From positions 1,922,001-1,986,000 of the forward strand of contig JAHEWK010000004.1 in assembly GCA_020740775.1 (NCBI GenBank): a DNA stretch of 64,000 nucleotides, read 5' to 3'. The position numbers and the translations under genes were made by a program. The notes under the pieces were generated by a model. That model searched no databases and was not told the DNA's origin. It saw nothing but the letters and a program-made list of their open reading frames with translations. The first letter of the stretch is position 1. Each line of letters opens with the position of its first letter. This document shows positions 1-11,497 of this stretch, in pieces. This DNA is from Ilyonectria destructans. Taxonomy: Eukaryota; Ascomycota; Sordariomycetes; Hypocreales; Nectriaceae.

Positions 1-2529
1 CCAAGTCGGGTCTGTTGCATCGGCATGAAGGATCCAGCGTTGAGGGTCGGGCATTGAGCGGCTCGGGCATTGAGCGGCTCGGAGATGCCCAATTGGCTTC
101 TTCAGGGAGCTTTGGAGGGGACGTGTTTGATCCCTTGTCATGGCGATCGAGGCTCGAGTCTCGAGTCTCGAGTCTCGAGTCTTGAGTCTCTGACATGTGA
201 ATGTGGCTGGTGAGTGGGACCGGGATTGACACGGCAGGGAACATTAGGTGCGTCTGCCACGCTAACAGGGGAAGACGATCCGCACGCCGGCTGACGGGCA
301 TCATGGCCCTTGCGGTCAATAGAGCGATTCGATGAACGTGATGGGGCAAAAAGAAAACCCATCAAACGGGAGTTCGCTGCCCTAGACCAACGAGATCCAG
401 AAGAACGCGACGCTCCGGGGGGGGGTTCCTTTTTCGCTTGGCTTCCCGAGGCCATGTGTTGAGCTCGTGTTTTCTCGTCCATGTTAACCGCGGCAGAAAG
501 CCTGCGCCAAGTCGGCAAGGGGGGCAATTCTCTTATCAGTGGTTTAGACTCCCTTCGCCTCCAGAGTATGTGCCCAAGCCAGCGAATGCGGGTGGTTCTC
601 CATGCTATACGGCGCAAGCACGGGCCGGCAGGGAATGATGGATGGACAAGAGGAATCCGGCCGGTTTTCGTGCTCTCTGATACCCGACAGGAAGCAGGTG
701 GCGCAAGCTCTCATCTCATTCATCCCGCTATCATCATGGATCTCCCCTCGTTCCCCTTAGCCAACTTGGTCACCAGGGTGTGAACGCTACAGTACGACGT
801 ACAGTACAGTCCATGCATGATATGCGCTATATACTATCCCATCCCATCCAGCATGGACCAGCGAGGGAATGTCTTTGAGACGAACCAGTGCGTGCGGGCT
901 GCATGGAAGATAAGCCGTATTAAACTGGAGACGCACTGACAGCCACTTACAGCCACTGATCTTACTCTGCGCACACACGCAGGCGCACGAGCATCCGGGC
1001 ACGCATTCTTGGAATTGTAATAATGACGATCGATGAGGAGGAGACGCGGATGCTGCAGCCAGACCCCCTTGGGTACCCTCCTCAAGCCGACGGAGCAGGG
1101 GGCGTCGAGGGAGGCCACGGCACGTAGTAGTATTACGGGACAGCAAACCATGGCAGATGGTGTTATCCTCCAATTCACAAGCCGGCGCCACCCTGGATCA
1201 GGACAGGAAAGTAAGAGGCGGCGGCCAAGTCCCGTCCACATTACTCGAAGGGAAATCCGACAGCCAGGTAGGGCTAGGCTGGTGTGTGGTGCGCCAAGGC
1301 GCGGCCAGGGTATGGAGGCTCTACAATGTACAGTGAAGGGTGATCCCGTGCTTTTGGACATGGCTCCGAGAGCGCGGTGAGGCGTAGACCAGGTCAAGCA
1401 ACAGGCGAGGCCAGGGTCAGGAGGCAGAATATGAGGCAGAGTCAACATCGTGATGGGATGCGATGGGAGGAAGCAAAGCCCACTTGAGAGCTACCTGGAG
1501 CTACCTGGAGCCACTGAGAGCCACTGAGAGCCACTGGAAGCAACTAAGAAAGCACTGGGAGCCACTTTCACATGCCAGATCAACAGGGGCCTCCTCTGTA
1601 CGCCCTGGAATGGTGCGGCTGAGTGGGCCCACGCGCTCCAGCGCCGATGGTGTCACGGCGGGCCAACAGCACCCCACCACCATCACCATCTTCATCATGA
1701 TGATCTATGGGGGGATTGGGGGGGAGAGAATGCTGTGGATGCTGTGGATGCTGTGGATAATGTCTTTTTTTTCTCACTCTCTCGCCATCCGCCACTGTCT
1801 CTCTCTCACAAGCACAAGCCAAAAAGCGACAAGAGGCACAGCCGCTGTCACAGGCACAAGGCACAGGCACACACAGGTACCGACACCGATACCGACACCC
1901 ACTCCCGACCTTGACGCCGACACATGCACATCCAAGGATTCACATGCACATGCCAGCGGCCAAGCTCTAGAGCACGGCCTGGCCTCCCTCCTCCTCCATG
2001 CCCACGGCATGCCCAAGGTGACCCAAGGTTTCCCTGATAAATGTAAGGTACGTAGATAAATACGTAGATTCCCATCCGGGCCCGCGCAGCCGGTCAGGCT
2101 GTGGCGTCCCACCACCTCACTTCAAACACACTCCCCAACTCGCGTTCCCTTTTTAGCCTCTGCTGGACCCCATCTCTTCCGTTCTCTCTTCTACTCCCAC
2201 TGCTCCTGCTCTGTCTTCCTCTCTTCTATCCTACCTCCTGCTCCCCGCCTCATCCAGCCAACACCATCATCTACTCCCTCATCCACCACATCGAGCCTTC
2301 CCCCTTGCATCGACTACTTCATCTGCCCACCTCTATCAACCTACCTACCGATCCTAGGGTACCTTGCTATCTCCGCACACCCATCCCTCCCGTCATCTTG
2401 TCGTCATCACAGCCCGACAGCCCGACAACCGACAGCTCCTCACTCAGCTTATCCCAAGCTCCTCTCGTCGCCGACATCAACCCTCTTCTCTCCCCCGCAA
2501 CTCCGTCGCAAACCACAACAACATTTATC
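1..2529. other. Intergenic region upstream of CAP20
   Basis: I see no supportable gene here. Open frames exist on both strands, but none looks like a known protein and their composition is low-complexity. The stretch holds several short tandem repeats: a 16-mer duplicated at about 49-80, a heptamer array at 153-187, a degenerate 12-mer array around 1487-1566 and three copies of a 9-mer around 1732-1755. From about 2100 to 2529 the plus strand is strongly pyrimidine-rich (CTCTCTTC, CCTCCC), typical of promoters and 5' leaders of well-expressed fungal genes. This part is probably the CAP20 promoter and leader. Confidence 0.6.
153..187. repeat. Heptamer tandem repeat (CTCGAGT)5
   Basis: Five head-to-tail copies of CTCGAGT are seen, the last with one change (CTTGAGT). 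Each copy contains an XhoI-like palindrome CTCGAG. It lies in non-coding DNA, and no function is inferred. Confidence 0.85.
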
Positions 2530-3151
2530 ATGGCCTCTCCCCAAGTCAATGGCGATATCCCGAGCTCTGTCTCTTCCGCCTTCCTCCAGGTACACCCCTC
2601 CCAGCTATCGCGCGCGCAAGAAATGGACATTCCAATGCTAACCCAGCACGCTGCTCTAGCACCTTCTGAACTACCCCGTCATTAGCGATGGTGTCGACAC
2701 CTTCAAGTCCAACGAGTACGGTCAAAAGTCCATCAAGCTCGGCGACGCTGCCTACCAGACCTTTGCTGCTCCCGTCATTCCCTGGTTCGCCAAGCCTTAC
2801 CAGTATGTCTCGCCTTACGTTCAGAAGGCCGACACCCTCGGCGACAAGACCCTCGACCGCATCGATGAGAAGTTCCCCGTCGTCAAGAAGCCCACCACCG
2901 ACCTCTACAATGACACCAAGGGCCTGATCCTCATGCCCTACACCATGGGCCTTGAGGGCAAGGAGCACGTCCTCCAGGTTTACACCAGCGAGTACAAGAA
3001 GAACGAGCAGGTCGGACTTGTCGCACACGGCAAAGCTGCCGTCACTACGGTCCTTGTCGTCAGCAACGAGACTCTGTCCTGGCTCAGCAGCTTCCTCCAC
3101 GCGAAGAAGACCGAGACCACTCAGACCGTCAACGACAAGATCAACCAGTAA
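2530..3151 (+). CDS. CAP20: Perilipin-like lipid-droplet protein, CAP20 family
   Basis: Two exons, 2530-2589 and 2660-3151, joined in phase 0, encode 183 aa, the length I recall for Colletotrichum CAP20. Intron 2590-2659 has a GTACAC donor, a GCTAAC branch point and a CTCTAG acceptor. The splice restores the continuous family motif FLQHLLNYPVISDG, so the first exon is well supported, and the ATG lies in a TTATCATGG context. The middle carries the conserved block around YGQKSI, KPYEYV-like KPYQYVSPYV and DEKFPVVKKPT. No signal peptide or transmembrane segment is seen. Known for the family: perilipins coat lipid droplets and regulate lipolysis, and CAP20 is needed for appressorium turgor and normal virulence in Colletotrichum, while MPL1 plays a similar role in Metarhizium. 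It is inferred that this gene coats lipid droplets here too. Confidence in the family is high; the link to host infection is inference because the host genus is unknown. Confidence 0.92.
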
Positions 3152-6100
3152 ACGAGCTACCCTAGCTATCGGTTACGCATAAGTTGACGACGACACCCAT
3201 TGAAAGATATATATATACCCTCTCTTTTCTTTGGTTTCTTTGGACTTTTCTGGCCCTCCACCCATCTCTCTCTGTGTGCTCCCCGCCAGGGGTTTCTTTT
3301 GGTTTACGGCGACGGCGCGAACGGGCCCTTCTTCAATGAAGGGCAACGGGCCTGTCTATATCTTCAATCGTCCAGGAGGGTCTTCCTTCTCCTGAAACGT
3401 TGTGTTTCTGTGGCTTGTCTTCCGCTCATAGCGTTCGAGATCCTTATCTGCTCCCGCCGAGCACTCTACTGCCAATCTCACCTCACGCCGTGACGTCATC
3501 CGCACATTCGCGGGCAGCGACGGCGCATTTGGGGGCGCGCACCTTGGAGTCTTGTGTGCATGCAGGTGCGGCGACGAATTTTGGTTTTCTAAGGAGAGTT
3601 GGTTCCAACCGTGTTTGGTGAAAGATGTGATGAAGGGCGCTGTGTTTTCTCTTTTCTGGCTCTTTTGTGGCTGCATTATTGGATGCGCTGAAGATGGGAG
3701 CTGAGATTGGCAGACGATGCGGATGACGAAAGACTTAAAAACGAGAGTTAATAGATTTCTTGAATTGTTTTGTGAGCCTTTTTGTTTTTATGTTTGTCTC
3801 TAAATGCGTTTACTGTGCGACATAATGAAGTCTCTGCAATAGTGACTTGAAGGAACATGAACGTCATATCGAGAGCAACATCTCAAAGTGGGGTATTGAG
3901 TTTGCTAATACTAGCATGTAAGCTCTCCAACTACATCAAGTGATGATTGCGAAATCTTAAAGGAGTGTTTGGCCAGTCATGCTGGATTTGGGAAAACCTG
4001 AGTTACACTGGGCAATGGTTCCGTCGCCACATTCCTCTTCGTCCCCCAGCAAGCCGCTTCGTCGAAACCCTATGTGTTGATGGATCATCTAGCCAGGTTT
4101 TGCTCACATGTTCTAGCTTTTCTTGAAATTCCATGTCAAGCAGACTAGTTTCATCCGCTGATGTTATTGTTGACTGGCGCTTTGTTTCCCTCTTCGCAAA
4201 TCGTCCGTGGCGCACAGGGAGAGAGGTTGGGTTCGGTCGTTATCGCGTTCTATTTTGGTCTGTGACTGCGTAACATGGAGCAATGAGCCATTTAACTTTA
4301 CCCTTATCGTTCGAGATATCATGAGGGTGGTAGGGTTGGTCGGGACGTAAGAGTCATCAGCCATCCATGCCTGTGCTTGATGTGGCTGTGTTGTTCGGTC
4401 TTCGGGATTCAGCCGGCCACCATTGAGGTAGATTTGCTTTATAGGCCCTGGGTAATTACTTAATCCGTGCTTCTTTTCAGGTGGGAGCAACAGAAAGCGT
4501 ATTTACTTGTCCTATCTTGCCGTGGGTCTCCACGGGATATCTGGTCACAGTACCTAGTGTTCTGTTTTCATGGCAACATTGTCAACGTTATGGGGATACG
4601 ACTGGCTGCTTCTCTTTTATGCCTCTAGAATATCTCTTGATGTGAATGAAACACTTAGTCTATCCCTAAAATGTCTTGGGAGACTTTTACGGACAAGTGG
4701 CAATAGACAGTTAAGTTGCGCTATAGGGTACTTGATGCGAACATGGTCATTAGCACGTATTATGATGTTTGTGCCATGTCACATATATCCACTTTTGCTT
4801 ATTGGTAACTCTGTATAACTAGCAGTGCTAGCCTCTGTCGTGCGTCTTTTGTTTTTCTTAGTTGGTCTCCAGTAATAGCGCTGTTGTTCCTAGGTGATAT
4901 GTCAGATTGGCGTGCCAACATACCACAACAACATCTGGTTAATAACGTAATGGGGTTAATATAGAGCCTATCGCTTTTTATCGAGCATTGTGAAACTATC
5001 AAAAAAACCATCAGTACTGGATCGTGTTGGAATGACGCATTATGGCGAGACAATTAACCACAAAACCCGAGTGGAAACATTACGTGGAGGGGTTCCGGTG
5101 TTATCACAAACAGTCAACATTCGTGACACCGTTGACAATACAGAATGTAACATGCTAGTTCTAGCCAGGTAAGCTTAGATGAAACCCAAAGCATCGCCAC
5201 ACTTCCATGGGCTACGTGGAACAGGGACTCAGGGATACTGCACGTACATAGTAACTATCATACGGGTGGGCTGGTTTGAATAGCAATAAATGCATACCCT
5301 ATAGCGCGCCGACACCAGCTCGCCAGGTTATCCTATCATCGTGGCAATTAACCAGCATGCGGGAGTAACATGGCATCAGTTGTTTAGTAACCCCAGATCG
5401 ATAATTGGCAACCGATTTATTGACATACAGGGGCTGGGCAATATATCGGATGACTATAGGGCATGGGATTATCTGGGGTGGTGCTTTAGCTATGACAAGA
5501 TGTGCGACATGCTACGTTGGACGATCCCGTTTGCGTAAGGAAAAGGAGACGGAACAGCTCGAGTGCCGGAAGTGTACAGGGCCGAGACCATAACTAGTGA
5601 ACGGCAGAGCAGAGACTTTATTTGGAGCACATCAAAGACACGGAAAAAGTCAATCGGAGACACACGTTGCGTTGTCGGTATGGGCTGGGAGTCGGATGTA
5701 AGACAGGGGGGATGAGTCGCGACTGGCGAGACATGTAGGGATGACTCTCGGATGGCTGGTGCCTGGCTCAGCGACTTGACTTGTCAAATGTCAATGGTCC
5801 AACAGCCAAGACGATCCAAGCGTTATCCGGGCCACGAGGACCGAGACTCGGGCTGTAGCATGTAAAGAGAGAGACGCAAGGAGGCAAGGAGTCGCAGAGC
5901 AAAAAGAGGAGAAAGAGGAGAGGAGAAGGGGTCCGGGCGTTATGTTAATTACTTTTAAGGCCAGGGAAGGCATCGGACATCTGAGGAGATATCGGAGGGA
6001 GCACCGAAAGAAAGGAGGATCGACGGATGACAATGACAAACCCGGCACAGCAAGCGAGGCGTTGAGATAGGGACGGGCGCGGATTGGACGCTTCTGGACG

Positions 6101-9100
6101 AACAAGGCCGGATGTATCGATACGGGCACAACGTAGTGAATAGGCTTGACTGTGTCGAGCGAGCAGTGTAACGCTGCGTATGGGTTGGGTGTCATGGGGT
6201 GCTTGTTCTGTCAAACCCCTGGCAAGCCGTTTGATTAAGACGCGGATCATTGGGCTCTCCGGACCGACGAGGCAAGATCCTACTACGCATGTAAGCTGAG
6301 TTGGGAGTGGTACGTATCCGTAGTACGGCGTAGAATGCGGCGTTTCCCTTCTTCTTAGTTTCTTCCCCCTGGATTCGACAGGCGGAGTGCGCGTGGTTGT
6401 GCGCGGGTTGGTGCGGGAGTCGCAGATACCAAGAGTCCGATGGTACCTTGTCTCATCGACACCCTCGCCGAGTGCCAAAACCTACAGTACAATTCCCGGA
6501 TGGAGTCTCCATAACAATATGGAGCAGGCCCCAATACGAACGGACGGCAGAGACAGAGAGACACGACCAGTAAGAAGGAAAAAAACAAAAGAAAATGGGG
6601 GAACTAGCGGCGGAGGCGGATCGTGAAACCGCCCGTGTGGCTTTCGGAGCCCCGATTTAATGTCTTTCTGTCAAACGAGAGGTCTGATTTCTTCAGCCCG
6701 ATGGCGATCCCTCGGGGCAGCGAGGACTCAGAGGAGCCACTCAGGCTGACGGGATCGGAGGGAATGGAGGAGGCTGGTGGTTGGGCGTGCTGCTGACATG
6801 GACATGGTGGTGATGGGATGGGTGATGGGATGTGGATGGGATGTGGATGTGATGGAGAATTCTGGAGACGCGCGGGCGCCATCTCACTTCTGAAACGCCG
6901 AGGCGAGGGAATATCGAACTGCGTTTGGGTGTGGCCGCCCTCCTGTTGGCTGTTGGCTGTTGTTGGTACATAGTACAGTACCGACAGCATGGTGGTGTGG
7001 CCGGACAATTTTGCAGCTCCTGATTAGTTGTGCAGAGTGCATTGCAGAGTGCAGCAAAGCACAGTGCCGTGATCATCACATCCAGGATGCCTCCTGCGTC
7101 CGTCTATGCAGTGCAATGCTCGCCCGCAGATTGTTTCCCGTCAGCACCTAATTACTATTTACCACGCAGTGTACGGATGGCTTAACAATCAACGGGACGC
7201 GGGCATGGATCATGGATGGGAACGGGAGACAATCCCTCCGTGAGTCGAGAGTACGGCAGCAGGGCTTGATGATGATCTTGGGGGATCCCCCCGACTAACA
7301 GGGAACCCATCGATGAACTGGTGGCGCTGGCGTTGTCAGGCTACTGCGTGTACATATGTAGTAGATGCACTCACTCTACGTAGCAGGCCAAATCACCGAG
7401 GCGAGGCGGCAAATAGGCTCGACTGGCCGTCGGCTGCGCTGTATATTCGCCAATTATTGATGACGAAGCCAGTCACGACGCTGCGCCAGAAGCCACCGCC
7501 GCGCCAGAGTCGAGATACGGGATAGATATCATTGTTTTGTGTTTTAGACGATGCGTGTACACAGTAATACACTTGCATAGGCATTAATTAGTCCGACTTT
7601 GCCGATCCGTCCAGTCCGTCATTCCCTCCATCGCATCCCATCTCCTCTCGTCTCCTTTCCCCCTCCCCAGCTCGCCATGCCACGGCAATAAACGTCACTC
7701 CACCGCAATATCAAGACCCTGGGCTCCTGGGGCCCCTGTAACGGGAACATGTCACTCGTCAATAGGTGTCACATCCCACTCGTGGAACTTTTCACCTTCC
7801 ACCATAATCGCGGGACGGATACGGAACACACATGGAGAACGCCCATGGTAGAACATCCATGACAACCTTAGTCCCTCTTCTGCACCGAGGAGACTAGGTT
7901 TGTACAGTACCGGTACATCGCCCCACGCAGGAACGACTCGGTCGGTCCCCTCTCAAGCCATGATCCGATTCTCGATGGATGGCGCACCTTCTGCAGTGTT
8001 TATCCCACAAATAGTCACAATGGTACCTCCTCTGGCGCCCACCGGTGCACCTCGATGCGCCCGTGGCTCGCCCAACTTCCAAGGCCTTCGGACCGGCTTA
8101 AATGGACATTGGACTGTTTCTCTGTCTCTTTTCCTAGGCCCTTGCTGACGGCTGGCGGGCTGGCGCGCGGGCTTGGAAGTCTCCCGGCGCACGGCTAATT
8201 GACCGCGGGCGATGTCGTGCTGCTGATGCTGAGCCAGTGCATGCATGCATAAGCCGGGGTGGGAGTGAGCGGCCTAAGTAAGTCCTGCATCTTCCTGTCC
8301 TATTCCGTCTTGTCTGGTGTCAAGTGTCGTGCATTCGGATGAATGGGAGCCGTTGCCTCTTCACGACTGTCACCTCAAATCATGCGATCTTGGCTGAGAT
8401 CCTTTGGGCGAGGGGAGATGCAAGAGAGAGAGCACGTTGGTTGCCCACACTTCCTGTTTCGTTTCGTCACGGCCAAGGGACCCTGGTCGATCGTATCCGA
8501 CAAGAGACCAGGACGGTAAGCCGACGACTGTCATTATCACATTCTGCGTAGTAGCACAGCGTAGTTAAGCAGGGGGAGAGGGGACCACTTTGGTCATATT
8601 TCGATAATGAGAGTCTCCGTGTCTCACATAAGGAGAGCACTTCTGACAAACGTGACATAGGCACAAGGCACAGTTGGCACAATAATAGTGGCTACGGCAG
8701 CTTGCCGGGAGGTCCGATAAAGCCGAACAAAGAACGGGTTTAAAAATGCGGCCACGTTCTGGACGGTTTCTGTCAATCTCGTTTGCGCGTTTCTTTTTTC
8801 TTGTTTCTCCTCGGCTCTCGTGTTGGGTGGAAGTTGATGGCGTTCCGGACTCGGCTTCACCACCAACGTAGAAGCTGAATATAGCCCAGTCGCCCTTTAT
8901 GCAGAGACAGGTTGAATATGCGGTTTTTCTTCTTTCTCTTCGCCCGCGAGCCGACGCCCAACCATATTGATGATGCTTTCTTTTTCCTCCTTGCAGCGTG
9001 TGGTGTGTCTGAGAAGCTAGTTTGTCACAGAACCAACACAGGTCTCTCTGTTTTGGACCCACCACCGGCTCACCTAGCTGCATCATCGGCAGAGACAATT

Positions 9101-11497
9101 TCCCCCGTTGGGGACCAGGCCCTGGTTTCCGGGGCGGTGATTGGGTGCGGTGGGACCACTTTGCGGCCGGGGGTCATGAGGTGGGGGCTAGCACAGTCAT
9201 CCCCTGTAGCTTGCCATGCGATGGAGGGAAGGGCACGCAGGCACAACAAGTCGCGACGATGGACGACGGGATGGAGAGAGTTGCGATAAGGCCAAGAAGA
9301 GAGAAGCAGAGGCTGGCGAAAACGGGAGAGACTTAAGCTTAAGGGATGGCCCGTGTAAGTTTACAGAGTTACCAACCCGGGTTACATGGTTTCGCCTCTG
9401 TCCCGATTCTGGCGATGCTGTCGTAGGTAGGTATCCAAATGCAAATGCAAAGCCAAAGCCAAAGCCGGTGCTTGGTGCTCTGAGCTGAGGTCTACCGGTA
9501 CATGTACCTACCGCAGAAAACGTGGCTCGGGAAAAGGGACCCAATCCCCGCCCCCGGTTACAGACTCCTTGGCTCCAACCGAAGCCGCCCAACCAGCGAC
9601 GCCCAATCGTCACAAATGGCCGCACAAGGACCCAGTAAAAATCCGTGCTTCAGAGGCCCCCGGCACAGGGGCGGGTGCGGCGGGCGCATGGACCCCCGGC
9701 TAGGACCTGAAGGGTAAGTACCTCTCCGACTGGAGGCCACTGGGAGCGAGGCCAGCCCAGCTGTTGGAGAGGGGAGGGAAGCTTCAGGGCCAATGCAGCT
9801 TGTGCCTACGGGTATCGGGGACCGCGCCGCATGCGGGATCAGCGTGCATGGCGCCGTGTACCCGCTACCTTTTTCGCCTCCCCGCTGTGCCATTTCCCCT
9901 GAGATGGGTTTCGGACTCCTCTTTCCCCTCCGCCCACGTTCGATCCCGGTGGACGCACAGCGGGCATTCAGCTTCCCACCGTCAAGCCCCCGGGCACCAC
10001 GGGCACCGCAGGCACTTTCAGTTCGCCTCTGCATCTCGGCGTATCCGGCGCCTGGCTTGTTGATATGTGACTTTTAGTCGTTTCCCAGTTAGTTGCCCAG
10101 GTGAGAGGCGCTGGCACCGTATCTCTCGTTGTGCAATGGGTGCACGTTCGCTCTCTGTAGCGCGTCTCCCCCAAAGCCTGCGCCCGAGCCAGACCGTTGG
10201 ACTACTGTTGTAATTTATCCGTAAGTAGCACTACTAAGTGGTAAATAGTTAGCACAAGTCGATGAGCCCGCGGGCTCGCTCTCACTCAACTGTGCTCTGG
10301 TCACCCACCAATTTGGGTCATCCGCCCCCGGTAAATGCGCAATGTGCCCCTGATGGCCCTGGGCGCAAGGCCCCTGAGCCAGAGATACGTATCCATATGA
10401 TTTAGGTACAGTGACGCTGTACGCCTGGGTAGGTAGGTAGGTACCTAGCGAAAGATTACGGGGCCCTGCGTCTGTCGGTATTTAGGTGTCCCTAGTCCGG
10501 AGGTGGGCCAGCTCTCTAAGGTAGGGAGCTGCTAATTAATGTAGGTACCTGCGCCCTGGCCCCGGTCGCTAATGCTACATACGTAGTTAGCACCCCTCGC
10601 CTCTGCTCGCCCGCATCATGTTCTCTTTTCTGAGCCTTCACCAGTCGACAAATTGCCCGAAGACTGCGCCAGCTCGAGCCGACTCGTGTGCATTCTCGCG
10701 CGTGGCCCCCTCCCCCCAATCCTTCACAACCCCCCCAGGCCTAGACCCGACGTAGACCTAGCAGGGACCGAGCAGGACCCAGGATCCATGACCCAGGCCC
10801 TGGGAACAAGCGTAGTACAAGGGCCACGCCCCCCGGCAGTCCCTATTGTCCAGGTACCTACTACCATGTAAGTACTATGTAGGTGTTAATTGTATCTCGC
10901 CCGGCGCCCGTCTCACCTTGTCGCAAGCCTGGCCTGTCCGTTCTGGTGGTTCCGTCCCTGGCTCTTTGCTCATTGTCTCATTGTCCACTGCCTACTCTGT
11001 CGTCCATGCCTACCTATACCTAACTTTCGCTAGGCCCTCTCAACCAACTTGCGCCGAGACGACAAGTACCCCAGTACCCTGAGCTTAGTCCGTCCCTACC
11101 TTAGGCTACTTACACTTGCCTTCCTTGCCTTGCGTCTGTCTCATCTTGTCTCGCTTTTCTTGCTGCCGCATCCTCTTCTTGTCCCCACTCCCCTCCTCCA
11201 CCTCATCCCCTTCCCCCTTCACCTTCGCCTTTACTACTACCTTCTTTCTTCCCCTCACTCCCACCCATTTGCTTTCATTCTCTTCCTTTCCCTGTTCGAG
11301 GTCGGTCGAGTTGCGAATGGGCCCCTTGAGAGAAGAGTGAACGTGATCGACACATTCGCCTGAAGACGCAAACGCCAGCTGCGCTCCTCCAGGAGACTAC
11401 GCCTCCGCCGCCAGTAACTGCGGTCTCCCGACGATTAACAGCCAACCGCTGCCACGACGAAACCGACGACGAGGCAACTTGCTCCCAGTTGCCCAAC
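3152..11497. other. 8.3-kb gene-free region, partly AT-enriched
   Basis: No supportable coding gene was found. The longest open frames (for example 5945-6478 on minus) have no family resemblance and sit among overlapping frames of similar length. The part from about 3720 to 5560 looks clearly richer in A and T than its surroundings and could be an old, mutated insertion. From about 9400 to 10900 there are GTAG/GGTACC-rich words such as GGTAGGTAGGTAGG at 10430-10443, common in fungal intergenic DNA. The last 400 nt (about 11100-11497) are C/T-rich and probably form the leader of the DENN gene. Confidence 0.6.
3325..3344. other. Small hairpin in the CAP20 3' region
   Basis: GCCCTTC (3325-3331) and GAAGGGC (3338-3344) are perfect 7-bp arms around a 6-nt loop, about 175 nt downstream of the CAP20 stop codon. 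If the mRNA extends this far, the hairpin would lie in its 3' UTR. No function is known. Confidence 0.5.

Noticed and set aside
5945..6478. 177-codon open frame on minus
   Set aside because: Composition is Arg/Pro/Ser-rich noise and several other frames overlap it.
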